Shown in pieces: positions 18,383 through 26,327 of a stretch of DNA of 64,000 nucleotides. How positions within the stretch are numbered: position 1 is the stretch's first letter; each line of letters opens with the position of its first letter. Origin of the DNA: Sediminibacterium sp. (lineage in GTDB: Bacteria; Bacteroidota; Bacteroidia; Chitinophagales; Chitinophagaceae); assembly GCF_030695065.1 (NCBI RefSeq), contig NZ_JAUYTR010000011.1:434001-498000 (forward strand), read 5' to 3'. The notes beneath the pieces were generated by a model. The model had not been told where the DNA came from, did not search any database, and saw only the letters and a list, made by a program, of their open reading frames with translations. The position numbers and the translations under genes are program-made.

Positions 18383-19069
18383 ATGAACTTTAATTACATG
18401 ATTCAAATTGGCATAGTAGACGACAAATCCCTTAATCGAAAAATGATTAGACAGAATTTGTATGGAATACCCAATATTGAAATTGTAATTGAAGCTGTAA
18501 ACGGATTAGACTTTTTAGATAAAATAAAAGAAAAGCCTTCCAATCATTTACCCCAAGTAGTTTTGATAGATTTAGATATGCCAATATTGAATGGCATTGA
18601 AACCATTGCCATTGCTACCATACGTTTCCCATTGATTAAATTTATTGTATTAACTGTATTTGATGATGATGAAAAAATATTTGAAGCCATTAAAGCCGGT
18701 GCAGCTGGTTATTTATTAAAAGATGATGCTCCCGACATGTTAATTGATGCCATCAACAATGCATTCCATTTAAATGGAGCCCCTATGAGCCCTGCAATAG
18801 CTAGAAAAACACTAAAATGGTTAAAGCAAAGTAACCAACCATTTCCATCGAATCATTCAGCTTCAGATAATGTATTAAATGTTCTAACAGAACGTGAACA
18901 AGAAATTCTTAAACTTTTAGTAGAAGGTCAGGATTATAAAAAAATTGCAAGCACATTATTTATAAGCCCTCAAACGGTGCGCACTCATATCAGTAGAATC
19001 TATGAGAAACTGCATATCAATTCAAAAGCTCAGGCCATACAATTAGCCAACAAGTATAACCGGAACTAA
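18383..19069 (+). CDS. NarL/LuxR-type response regulator
   Basis: A 228-residue regulator. Receiver domain: acidic IVDDKS near residue 12, phospho-acceptor Asp in VVLIDLDMPILNG (about 60), Lys in GYLLKDDAPD. C-terminal LuxR helix-turn-helix at about 165-225: LTEREQEILKLL, then IASTLFISPQTVRTHIS and KLHINSKAQAI. A start at the inner ATG 18398 (MIQIGIVDDK) is equally possible. It is divergent from the propeller kinase, its likely partner, and is flanked on both sides by copies of the same palindrome, suggesting that it controls the kinase and the secreted protein that follows. Confidence 0.93.
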   Translation: MNFNYMIQIGIVDDKSLNRKMIRQNLYGIPNIEIVIEAVNGLDFLDKIKEKPSNHLPQVVLIDLDMPILNGIETIAIATIRFPLIKFIVLTVFDDDEKIFEAIKAGAAGYLLKDDAPDMLIDAINNAFHLNGAPMSPAIARKTLKWLKQSNQPFPSNHSASDNVLNVLTEREQEILKLLVEGQDYKKIASTLFISPQTVRTHISRIYEKLHINSKAQAIQLANKYNRN

Positions 19070-19089
19070 AATACAGCATATGCTGTATT
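19070..19089. promoter_or_regulatory. Perfect 20-base palindrome, likely operator of the NarL regulator
   Basis: AATACAGCATATGCTGTATT is a perfect inverted repeat directly after the regulator's stop codon. It could be taken for a terminator, but it has no loop and no T-run, and its twin occurs upstream of the regulator. It abuts the predicted -33 element of the next gene, with its centre about 43 bases before the expected transcription start, the usual place for an activator that contacts RNA polymerase. Confidence 0.65.
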
Positions 19090-19118
19090 GTTTACCGCGT
19101 TCGACTACAATAGCTTCA
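19088..19118 (+). promoter_or_regulatory. Predicted promoter of the secreted protein gene at 19136
   Basis: TTG at 19088-19090, 20-base spacer, then TAGCTTCA at 19111-19118, a near match to the -7 consensus TAnnTTTG (6 of the 8 positions as written, counting n as any). The start codon follows 17 bases later. The imperfect -7 element fits a promoter that needs an activator at the adjoining palindrome. Confidence 0.5.
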
Positions 19119-19135
19119 TTCAAAAATAATCAATC

Positions 19136-20185
19136 ATGAAAAAGCTAGCAATTTATGCAATACTACTTTTGTGCTGCAACAACTTATTTGCTCAAACAAT
19201 AGGCGAAGTTGATCTTAAAGACATTAATAACTATGGTTTGAGAAAACTAAAAGATGCTCCTAAAAAAGTTTTCATCAGCCAATTCAGGGTAAATTTTCAA
19301 ACAATGTATTTGGATACAGAAAAAAAATCAGGTGGATTTAGAGGTGGTAGTGATTATACAAGGAGTTATAAAAGTGCTGTTAGTGCAAGTTTATCGTTAG
19401 GTCTTAAAGGCGTACAAGAAAATGATTTGATAGATATTACAGATGAACTGTATAAAAACTTGATTGATCAATTAAAAGCAGAAGGTTTTGAAATAGTTAC
19501 AGCAGAACAAGCATTAGCAGCCGAAGAATTGCAAGACTGGGTTAAAAGAACAGGGGGAAGTTTAAGCCAAGCCCAATTTGATGGTTATGTATCTGTTTCG
19601 CCAAGAGGTTTTGATTATTTAGTAAAAGGCGTAAAAGATGATGGTAAAGAAAAAAATTCATTCTTTAGTAAAGCGCCAAAAATTTCCCAACAATTAGGGG
19701 GGACAATGGTATTGATGGTAAATATAGCAGTGCCTTTTGCCAAAGAGGCTGAATCAGGTGGAAGTAAACTATTGGGTAGACTAGGTGGTGGTGCAAAAGT
19801 AGTTGCAGAAACCAATTTAATGATTGGTAGCGATGCATTAGACTATAGTGGAACAACAGGATTTTATGCCAATGGGAGTTCTGTCATTGGTTTCAATATC
19901 AAACAAAGCATGTCTAATATTAGTGTAGGTAACTGGTTGTTAAAAAAGCCAATCACCATTGATGGTGTGCTTGAAAAGAAAAAATACAAAGCAGAAGAAC
20001 AAGCTAAAGTGGATATGTGGGGAACAGATGCAGGATTATTCAGGGTATTTGATGTAGACGATCGATTCATGAAAAATGTACAAGCCATTCCAGTAGAGTC
20101 AAGTAAATACAAAGCTGGTGTTGCAGCAGCTGCAAATAAATACCTCAATGCAGTAATGGATGAAATCAGGAGCAACTTAAAATAG
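19136..20185 (+). CDS. Secreted protein of unknown function, probable target of the adjacent two-component system
   Basis: A 349-residue protein with a clear signal peptide (MKKLAIYAILLLCCNNLFAQ). No family recognised. Residues 45-130 (KVFISQFRVNFQ, ITDELYKNLIDQL, GFEIVTAEQ) have the look of the alternating strand/helix fold of CsgG-like and other lipoprotein-assembly proteins, but the similarity is too weak to name. A Gly-rich stretch lies near 200-230. It follows the NarL regulator on the same strand behind a promoter overlapped by the regulator's candidate operator. Confidence 0.85.
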   Translation: MKKLAIYAILLLCCNNLFAQTIGEVDLKDINNYGLRKLKDAPKKVFISQFRVNFQTMYLDTEKKSGGFRGGSDYTRSYKSAVSASLSLGLKGVQENDLIDITDELYKNLIDQLKAEGFEIVTAEQALAAEELQDWVKRTGGSLSQAQFDGYVSVSPRGFDYLVKGVKDDGKEKNSFFSKAPKISQQLGGTMVLMVNIAVPFAKEAESGGSKLLGRLGGGAKVVAETNLMIGSDALDYSGTTGFYANGSSVIGFNIKQSMSNISVGNWLLKKPITIDGVLEKKKYKAEEQAKVDMWGTDAGLFRVFDVDDRFMKNVQAIPVESSKYKAGVAAAANKYLNAVMDEIRSNLK

Positions 20186-20236
20186 CAAATGCACAAATAT
20201 TAACGATTTGTCTAAAAAAATAAAACCAAAATGAAC

Positions 20237-20244
20237 TAGGTTTG
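20237..20244 (+). promoter_or_regulatory. Bacteroidota -7 promoter element (TAGGTTTG)
   Basis: Perfect TAnnTTTG, 19 bases before the ATG of the GldA-like ATPase. The nearest TTG upstream is 26 bases away, longer than usual. Confidence 0.6.
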
Positions 20245-20263
20245 GTACTCATAAACAGTATCA

Positions 20264-20974
20264 ATGTCTATAGTAGTAAACCATTTGGTTAAAAAATACG
20301 GAACACAAATAGCAGTGAACGATCTTTCCTTTACTTTAGAAAAAGGAGAGATCGTTGGCTTTTTAGGACCTAATGGGGCAGGAAAGAGTACTACTATGAA
20401 AATGATTACAGGATCCATTGAACCAGATGGAGGCAGCATTGAAGTGAGTGGAATCAATATGAGCAAAGACCCCATCGCCTGTAAAAGTAAATTAGGTTAT
20501 TTGGCAGAAACCAATCCACATTACTACGATTTATATATAAAAGAGTATTTGCAATTTGTTGCAGCAGTGCACCATTGCCACAATGTGCAAGCACAAATTA
20601 AAAAAGTGATAGAGCTGGTGGGATTAGGCCCTGAACAACATAAAAAAATTGGCCAACTATCGAAGGGCTATAAGCAAAGGGTGGGATTAGCAGCCGCTAT
20701 TATACACGAACCCGATGTGCTTATTTTAGATGAACCAACAACCGGATTAGACCCTAATCAAATTATAGAAATAAGACAATTAATTAAGGATTTAGGACAA
20801 AATAAAACCGTACTATTCTCTAGTCATATTTTGCAAGAAATAGAAGCCATCTGCAGTAGGGTGATTATCATTCACAAAGGCAATTTAGTGGCCAATCAAC
20901 CCATTCATGAGTTAAATCAAAGCAGTAGTTTAGAAGCAGTTTTCAGAAGCTTAACAGGCGCTATTAGTGTATAA
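20264..20974 (+). CDS. gldA: ABC transporter ATP-binding protein, GldA-like
   Basis: A 236-residue ABC ATPase. Walker A GPNGAGKSTT (about residue 35), signature LSKGYKQRVGLA, Walker B VLILDEPTTGLD, and switch His in LFSSHILQEIEA. The stretch GYLAETNPHYYDLYIKEYLQF is characteristic of GldA, the ATPase of the gliding-motility ABC transporter GldAFG, and of close homologues. No permease gene (gldF, gldG) lies next to it, so the partner must be elsewhere and the gldA assignment is by resemblance only. Its own -7 element is at 20237. Confidence 0.85.
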   Translation: MSIVVNHLVKKYGTQIAVNDLSFTLEKGEIVGFLGPNGAGKSTTMKMITGSIEPDGGSIEVSGINMSKDPIACKSKLGYLAETNPHYYDLYIKEYLQFVAAVHHCHNVQAQIKKVIELVGLGPEQHKKIGQLSKGYKQRVGLAAAIIHEPDVLILDEPTTGLDPNQIIEIRQLIKDLGQNKTVLFSSHILQEIEAICSRVIIIHKGNLVANQPIHELNQSSSLEAVFRSLTGAISV

Positions 20975-22306
<1,332 letters not shown>

Positions 22307-22336
22307 ATCATTTGCACGACTGTGCACAAATCTTAC

Positions 22337-22381
22337 TTGGCAGATAAAGGTTTCTTATTACTTTTATCTGCCAATTTTTTT
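22337..22381 (+). terminator. Rho-independent terminator after enolase, touching the next start codon
   Basis: TTGGCAGATAAA (22337-22348) pairs perfectly with TTTATCTGCCAA (22363-22374), extended by a G-U and a G-C pair to 14 pairs with a 10-base loop, followed by seven T. The ATG of the next gene begins at 22382, directly after the T-run. Confidence 0.85.
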
Positions 22382-22684
22382 ATGAAGAAAGCAATCCCAT
22401 ACCTCACTAATAAATACCTGATAGCGGCTATTCTATTTATAGTATGGATGTTGTTTTACGACCAGCGAGATTATTTTCAGCAAAAAGAACGCAGGGACGA
22501 ATTGAAAAAATTAGAACTAAAAAAAGCATACTACGAGCAGGAAATAGAAAAGACCAAAAAAGAACTATACGATTTACAGAATAGTCCTGCAGCCATAGAA
22601 AAGTATGCCCGTGAGCGATACTTAATGAAAAAAGACGGGGAAGATATTTTTATTTTTGAAGACTCCAGCGCCCGAAAAAATTAA
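22382..22684 (+). CDS. FtsB/DivIC-like septum formation protein
   Basis: A 100-residue bitopic protein: short cytoplasmic N-terminus, one membrane segment (about residues 10-25, LIAAILFIVWMLFY), then a coiled coil rich in Lys and Glu (residues 30-70) and the conserved tail AIEKYARERYLMKKDGEDIF typical of DivIC/FtsB. In the divisome this protein pairs with FtsL and FtsQ/DivIB. I preferred the ATG at 22382, since the family starts with MKK and a short lead; a GTG at 22322 would add 20 residues encoded by the terminator itself. The terminator directly before the start leaves no room for a leader unless transcription reads through. Confidence 0.9.
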   Translation: MKKAIPYLTNKYLIAAILFIVWMLFYDQRDYFQQKERRDELKKLELKKAYYEQEIEKTKKELYDLQNSPAAIEKYARERYLMKKDGEDIFIFEDSSARKN

Positions 22685-22759
22685 TTCTTTACAATATTTT
22701 AATATTGGTACCGTTTTATAAAAGACCGTATCCTCTTGTTCACTCGCAGCCAACTGCTT

Positions 22760-22984
22760 ATGAAAAACTTTAAAGAAGAGGAATTGATTATGTACGTATA
22801 CCAGGATTGCACACCCGAGCTTACAAAAGCCATTGATAAAGCTATATTAGCAGACGCCGAACTAAAAAAACAAGTAGAAAGCCTACAACGATCTAAAGAT
22901 CAACTAGACAAGCTGAAGCTTAAATCCCCTTCTAAAAAATCCATTAAAGCTATTTTAGATTACGCCAGAAAAAAGGAAAATTAG
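22760..22984 (+). CDS. Small hypothetical protein, anti-sigma-like N-terminus
   Basis: A 74-residue charged protein starting MKNFKEEELIMYVYQD; an upstream in-frame TTG at 22736 is a poorer start. The pattern EELIMYVY.D......L..AI..D.ELK.QVESL resembles the first helix pair of membrane anti-sigma factors, but no membrane segment or zinc motif follows. Role unknown. Same strand and 75 bases after the DivIC-like gene. Confidence 0.6.
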   Translation: MKNFKEEELIMYVYQDCTPELTKAIDKAILADAELKKQVESLQRSKDQLDKLKLKSPSKKSIKAILDYARKKEN

Positions 22985-23162
22985 TACCCTTTTTTTGCTC
23001 CTTAATGCTATTTGAAATCCAACGTAGAGGAATAATAATAGAAAAAAAACACAAAAAGAAGCTAATTACTGTAAAATCGTTTAAGGATAAATAATTCGAT
23101 GTAATAACCCAAATAACCATTAGAGTTATTAATTTAAAGATGTTTTCAATAAACTTATTCAT
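22950..23162 (-). CDS. Possible small membrane protein
   Basis: A 70-residue reading frame with two hydrophobic segments (about residues 10-25 and 30-50, ITLMVIWVITSNYLSL and VISFFLCFFSIIIPL) and a basic tail. It overlaps the end of the neighbouring plus-strand gene by 35 bases. The hydrophobic profile is convincing for a membrane peptide, but AT-rich spacer DNA can give this by chance. Nothing else occupies 22985-23268. Confidence 0.35.
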   Translation of the reverse strand: MNKFIENIFKLITLMVIWVITSNYLSLNDFTVISFFLCFFSIIIPLRWISNSIKEQKKGTNFPFFWRNLK

Positions 23163-23268
23163 TACTCGTGTTTTATATTTATTAAATTAGCGAGTTTCCT
23201 GCTTGATTAGCAAATTCGGAACCAAATTTAACAAAAGCTATTAGTATAATTACACTTTCAACTTGAAA

Positions 23269-23931
23269 ATGACCAAGAAGCAACGTTACCAGGAAGTCAT
23301 CAACTATTTTCAAGAAACAACTCCAGTTGCAGAAACAGAGCTATTATACGATAATCCATTTCAATTATTGGTGGCCGTAATCCTTTCAGCCCAATGCACC
23401 GATAAACGAGTTAATCTAACGACCCCTGGCATATTCAAAGTTTACCCTACGCCACAAAGAATGGCTAAAGCCAGTTTTGATGATTTGTTTCAGCTCATCA
23501 GAAGTATCTCCTATCCCAATAATAAAACCAAGCATTTAATTGGCATGGCCAATATGTTACTGGAACAATTTGGGGGCGAAGTTCCTATGACGGTAGAAGC
23601 ATTAGTAAAGCTTCCAGGTGTTGGAAGAAAAACAGCCAACGTTATTACCAGTGTAATTGACGAACAACCCAATATGGCGGTGGATACCCATGTATTCAGG
23701 GTAAGTCATCGTTTGGGTTTAGTCAGCACAAAAGCTACTACTCCATTGGCAGTTGAAAAAGAACTCATCAAAAATATTCCAGAAGAACTGGTACACAGAG
23801 CCCATCATTGGTTGATATTACATGGCAGGTACACTTGCTTGGCGCGTAATCCTAAATGTGATGAATGTGGAATCAAAAACAGTTGTTCTTATTTTGCAAA
23901 ACAAGAAAAGAAAAAAAGCAAATCAAATTAG
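23269..23931 (+). CDS. nth: Endonuclease III
   Basis: A 220-residue DNA glycosylase/AP lyase that removes oxidised pyrimidines. Helix-hairpin-helix LPGVGRKTANV with catalytic Lys near residue 120, catalytic Asp in MAVDTHVFRVSHRLG, and a 4Fe-4S site with spacing C-x6-C-x2-C-x5-C (CLARNPKC..C.....C). Start taken at the ATG 23269; a TTG two codons earlier is less likely. It is followed after 4 bases by a glycosidase gene on the same strand. Confidence 0.96.
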   Translation: MTKKQRYQEVINYFQETTPVAETELLYDNPFQLLVAVILSAQCTDKRVNLTTPGIFKVYPTPQRMAKASFDDLFQLIRSISYPNNKTKHLIGMANMLLEQFGGEVPMTVEALVKLPGVGRKTANVITSVIDEQPNMAVDTHVFRVSHRLGLVSTKATTPLAVEKELIKNIPEELVHRAHHWLILHGRYTCLARNPKCDECGIKNSCSYFAKQEKKKSKSN

Positions 23932-23935
23932 GGTT

Positions 23936-24955
23936 ATGAAAAAAATCATTTGCTTTTTTTTGCTATGCACATCATCATTTGCAACCATTGCTGCGCAAGA
24001 AACAAAAAGAAACAATAGGCTAAAATCAGGCAACCCTGTCATTGAAGGTTGGTATGCCGATCCAGAAGGCGTAATACTGAAAAACCAATTTTGGATCTTT
24101 CCCACTTTTTCATCCAAATACAAATCACAAGTTTTTTTAGACGCATTTTCTTCCACCAATTTAGTCAATTGGGAAAAACATGTTCGCGTATTAGATACCA
24201 GCATCATCAAATGGGCTTATATGGCGATGTGGGCTCCATCAATTGTGAAAAAAGACAATCAATATTTTTTATTTTTTTCTGCCAATGATATTCAAAGCAA
24301 AAAGCGAAACGGCGTAAAAGATGATCACAACGGAGGCATTGGAATTGCAGTAGCGTCTAATCCCGAAGGACCCTATAAAGATTATTTAGGTAAACCATTG
24401 ATCAATCAATTTTACAATGATGCCCAACCCATTGATCAGTTTGTGTTTCAAGATAAAGACAGTTCCTACTATATTATTTATGGTGGATGGGGGCGTTGCA
24501 ATATTGGCCAACTCAACAAGAATTTTACCGCACTAGAACCCTTCCCCAATGGTGAATTAGTAAAAGAAATAACCCCTAAAGGATATGTAGAAGGTCCTAC
24601 CATGTTTATCAGAAATGGTACTTATTATTTAATGTGGTCAGAAGGTGGTTGGACCAATGGAACCTATAAAGTGGCTTATGCAAGAGCCAATAATATTTAT
24701 GGGCCTTTCGAAAGAGAAAGTACCATTTTAGAAGCAGATTCAAGGGTTGCAACTGGAGCAGGCCACCACTCAGTAATGAATATTCCTTGTACAGATGAAT
24801 GGTATATTGTTTACCATCGAAGACCTATACCGAACTTAGATAGAGACCATCGCGTTACTTGTATAGACAAGCTTTACTTTAATGCAGATGGCAGTATTCA
24901 AAAAGTAAAAATGAGTTTTGAAGGAGTAGAGAAAAGATTACTCAATATTAAATAA
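23936..24955 (+). CDS. Secreted glycoside hydrolase family 43-like enzyme
   Basis: A 339-residue protein; start at 23936 gives a signal peptide (MKKIICFFLLCTSSFATIAAQ), while the open frame extends farther upstream only inside nth. Five-bladed propeller features of GH43: general-base Asp in GWYADPEG, pKa-modulating Asp in QPIDQFVFQDKD, and general-acid Glu in YVEGPTMFIRNG; the family's WAPD is WAPS here. GH43 enzymes cut arabinose- or xylose-containing polysaccharides; which one cannot be told. GAGHHSVMN near residue 270 is typical. Probably periplasmic. Its 3' end overlaps the convergent gene by 18 bases. Confidence 0.88.
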   Translation: MKKIICFFLLCTSSFATIAAQETKRNNRLKSGNPVIEGWYADPEGVILKNQFWIFPTFSSKYKSQVFLDAFSSTNLVNWEKHVRVLDTSIIKWAYMAMWAPSIVKKDNQYFLFFSANDIQSKKRNGVKDDHNGGIGIAVASNPEGPYKDYLGKPLINQFYNDAQPIDQFVFQDKDSSYYIIYGGWGRCNIGQLNKNFTALEPFPNGELVKEITPKGYVEGPTMFIRNGTYYLMWSEGGWTNGTYKVAYARANNIYGPFERESTILEADSRVATGAGHHSVMNIPCTDEWYIVYHRRPIPNLDRDHRVTCIDKLYFNADGSIQKVKMSFEGVEKRLLNIK

Positions 24956-25516
24956 GCTAGTATTAACCAAAGACGATTTCTTTGAAAGCAAAGAAATCGT
25001 CCAAGCTAATTTCCCATGGCCTTCTACTGGGCTTATTGTCTCTTTTAGCCCTTTAATTGGAAGAAATCCAAATCCATTGTCAAAAACATCAAAAAAATCT
25101 TTCCCATCAAATTTGGGAATCTTTGTTGAAGAATCAACTATGAGGAATACTTTTTCTTCCCCAGCAAAACTCTTTATTAAATAATCTCCAATAAATCCAT
25201 TCATTGTATCTTTCTTCATCTCAATTGAAACAGGACTTCTAGAATCTTGCATTTTAAATGAATGAATACCCCCATTACTACTTTTTACTTTTACAGATTG
25301 ATTCTTAAAATCGGCTAGAGTAACTCTTGAAGAATCATTTTCAAGGAATGATAGAATTTTATCTTCAGCGATTAAATAAGTTCTAATAGTTACATGCGAT
25401 CCGTCTTTATCAGTTACTGTAATTTTGTACTTGCATTCCAAAACGGCTACATGCTGACTAAATAAAATTGTAGCAATTGATAAGAAGAAGATAAATAATG
25501 AGATTTTAAGAGTCAT
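24938..25516 (-). CDS. Secreted protein of unknown function
   Basis: A 192-residue protein with a signal peptide (MTLKISLFIFFLSIATILFSQ). No family recognised; the strand-rich middle (KITVTDKDGSHVTIRTYL) and a YLIKSF motif faintly recall the GLPGLI group but the GLPGLI motif itself is missing. Convergent with the GH43 gene. 28 bases downstream of another small secreted protein on the same strand. Confidence 0.75.
   Translation of the reverse strand: MTLKISLFIFFLSIATILFSQHVAVLECKYKITVTDKDGSHVTIRTYLIAEDKILSFLENDSSRVTLADFKNQSVKVKSSNGGIHSFKMQDSRSPVSIEMKKDTMNGFIGDYLIKSFAGEEKVFLIVDSSTKIPKFDGKDFFDVFDNGFGFLPIKGLKETISPVEGHGKLAWTISLLSKKSSLVNTSLFNIE
24972..25001. terminator. Perfect 13-base-pair hairpin at a convergent gene end
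   Basis: GACGATTTCTTTG and CAAAGAAATCGTC are exact reverse complements around a 4-base loop. It lies 16 bases after the GH43 stop and within the last codons of the opposing gene. No T-run follows on either strand, so it may act as a bidirectional terminator or 3' stabiliser. Confidence 0.45.
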
Positions 25517-25544
25517 TTGTATAAATTATTTAGAAGCATTTTCA

Positions 25545-26075
25545 TTACCTAAAAATAGTTGGAACTGTTGTAGTAATTCTTTTCATTACTATTTTAGCGG
25601 GAAATGTCTGCCCTTCAAGATATGTTTTGTTACCATCACGCCATGCCTCTTTTAAGCTAGTTGTTAATATCGCGCTTTTATTATTTGACAAATTAAGTTC
25701 TCCATTTAGCCATCTTTCTCTTGTTAAATCAAAAATGCTTAATTGGAGTTGCCGTTGATTGCTTTTATATGAAGCTATAATTGTATGAAGTTTATCTAGT
25801 TTCATTGATATTGAATCTAAGCTACTTTCTAGAACCTTATGATTATTCGAAATTTTATGCCATCCGTATAAAAAAACAATTGAATCAACAGGATTTATAT
25901 CTTCTACTTTTGATCTTGTTTGTAATAATACAATTGTAATTGTATCATTATTAAAAATACCCATCCAGCGTCCTTCGAATTTTTTCTTTGCTTCTTTTGA
26001 TAACTCAATTTTGTCCTGTGCACATATTTTGCCAATAAAAAATAAATAGAATGATGCAATAAATATGTTTTTCAT
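25545..26075 (-). CDS. Secreted protein of unknown function
   Basis: A 176-residue protein with a signal peptide (MKNIFIASFYLFFIGKICAQ). EGRWMGIFNNDTITIVL and later strands suggest a small lipocalin-like or DUF-type barrel, but I cannot name a family. Followed on the same strand by another small secreted protein. The 252 bases upstream (26076-26327) hold no gene that I can support, only AT-rich sequence with a weak hairpin at 26218-26233. Confidence 0.75.
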   Translation of the reverse strand: MKNIFIASFYLFFIGKICAQDKIELSKEAKKKFEGRWMGIFNNDTITIVLLQTRSKVEDINPVDSIVFLYGWHKISNNHKVLESSLDSISMKLDKLHTIIASYKSNQRQLQLSIFDLTRERWLNGELNLSNNKSAILTTSLKEAWRDGNKTYLEGQTFPAKIVMKRITTTVPTIFR

Positions 26076-26327
26076 GGATTATTATATTAACAAGGTTACT
26101 CAATTAAGGCACTGTAAAACATCCTAGTTTTTATGATTCAACCGCTAATTAATAATGAAAAAAATACTGTAATTTATGTTTGCAGTCATTTCTAGCTATG
26201 TTAACCAATCAATCTTCCTCATTTGTTAATGAGCTTTTTTTGCAAAGGCTTTTTAGTTTCAATTCGCGCTATTGCCGATTCTAATCTGGCTCTATATCCC
26301 CATTATTATTTACTGAATTAGGCATTT

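Noticed and set aside
22322..22381. GTG start at 22322 for the DivIC-like protein
   Set aside because: The added 20 residues are encoded by the terminator hairpin of enolase and do not resemble the family's N-terminus.
26218..26241. Hairpin CTCATT-tgtt-AATGAG followed by seven T on the plus strand
   Set aside because: Only six A/T-rich pairs, and no plus-strand gene ends nearby, so it is not called a terminator.
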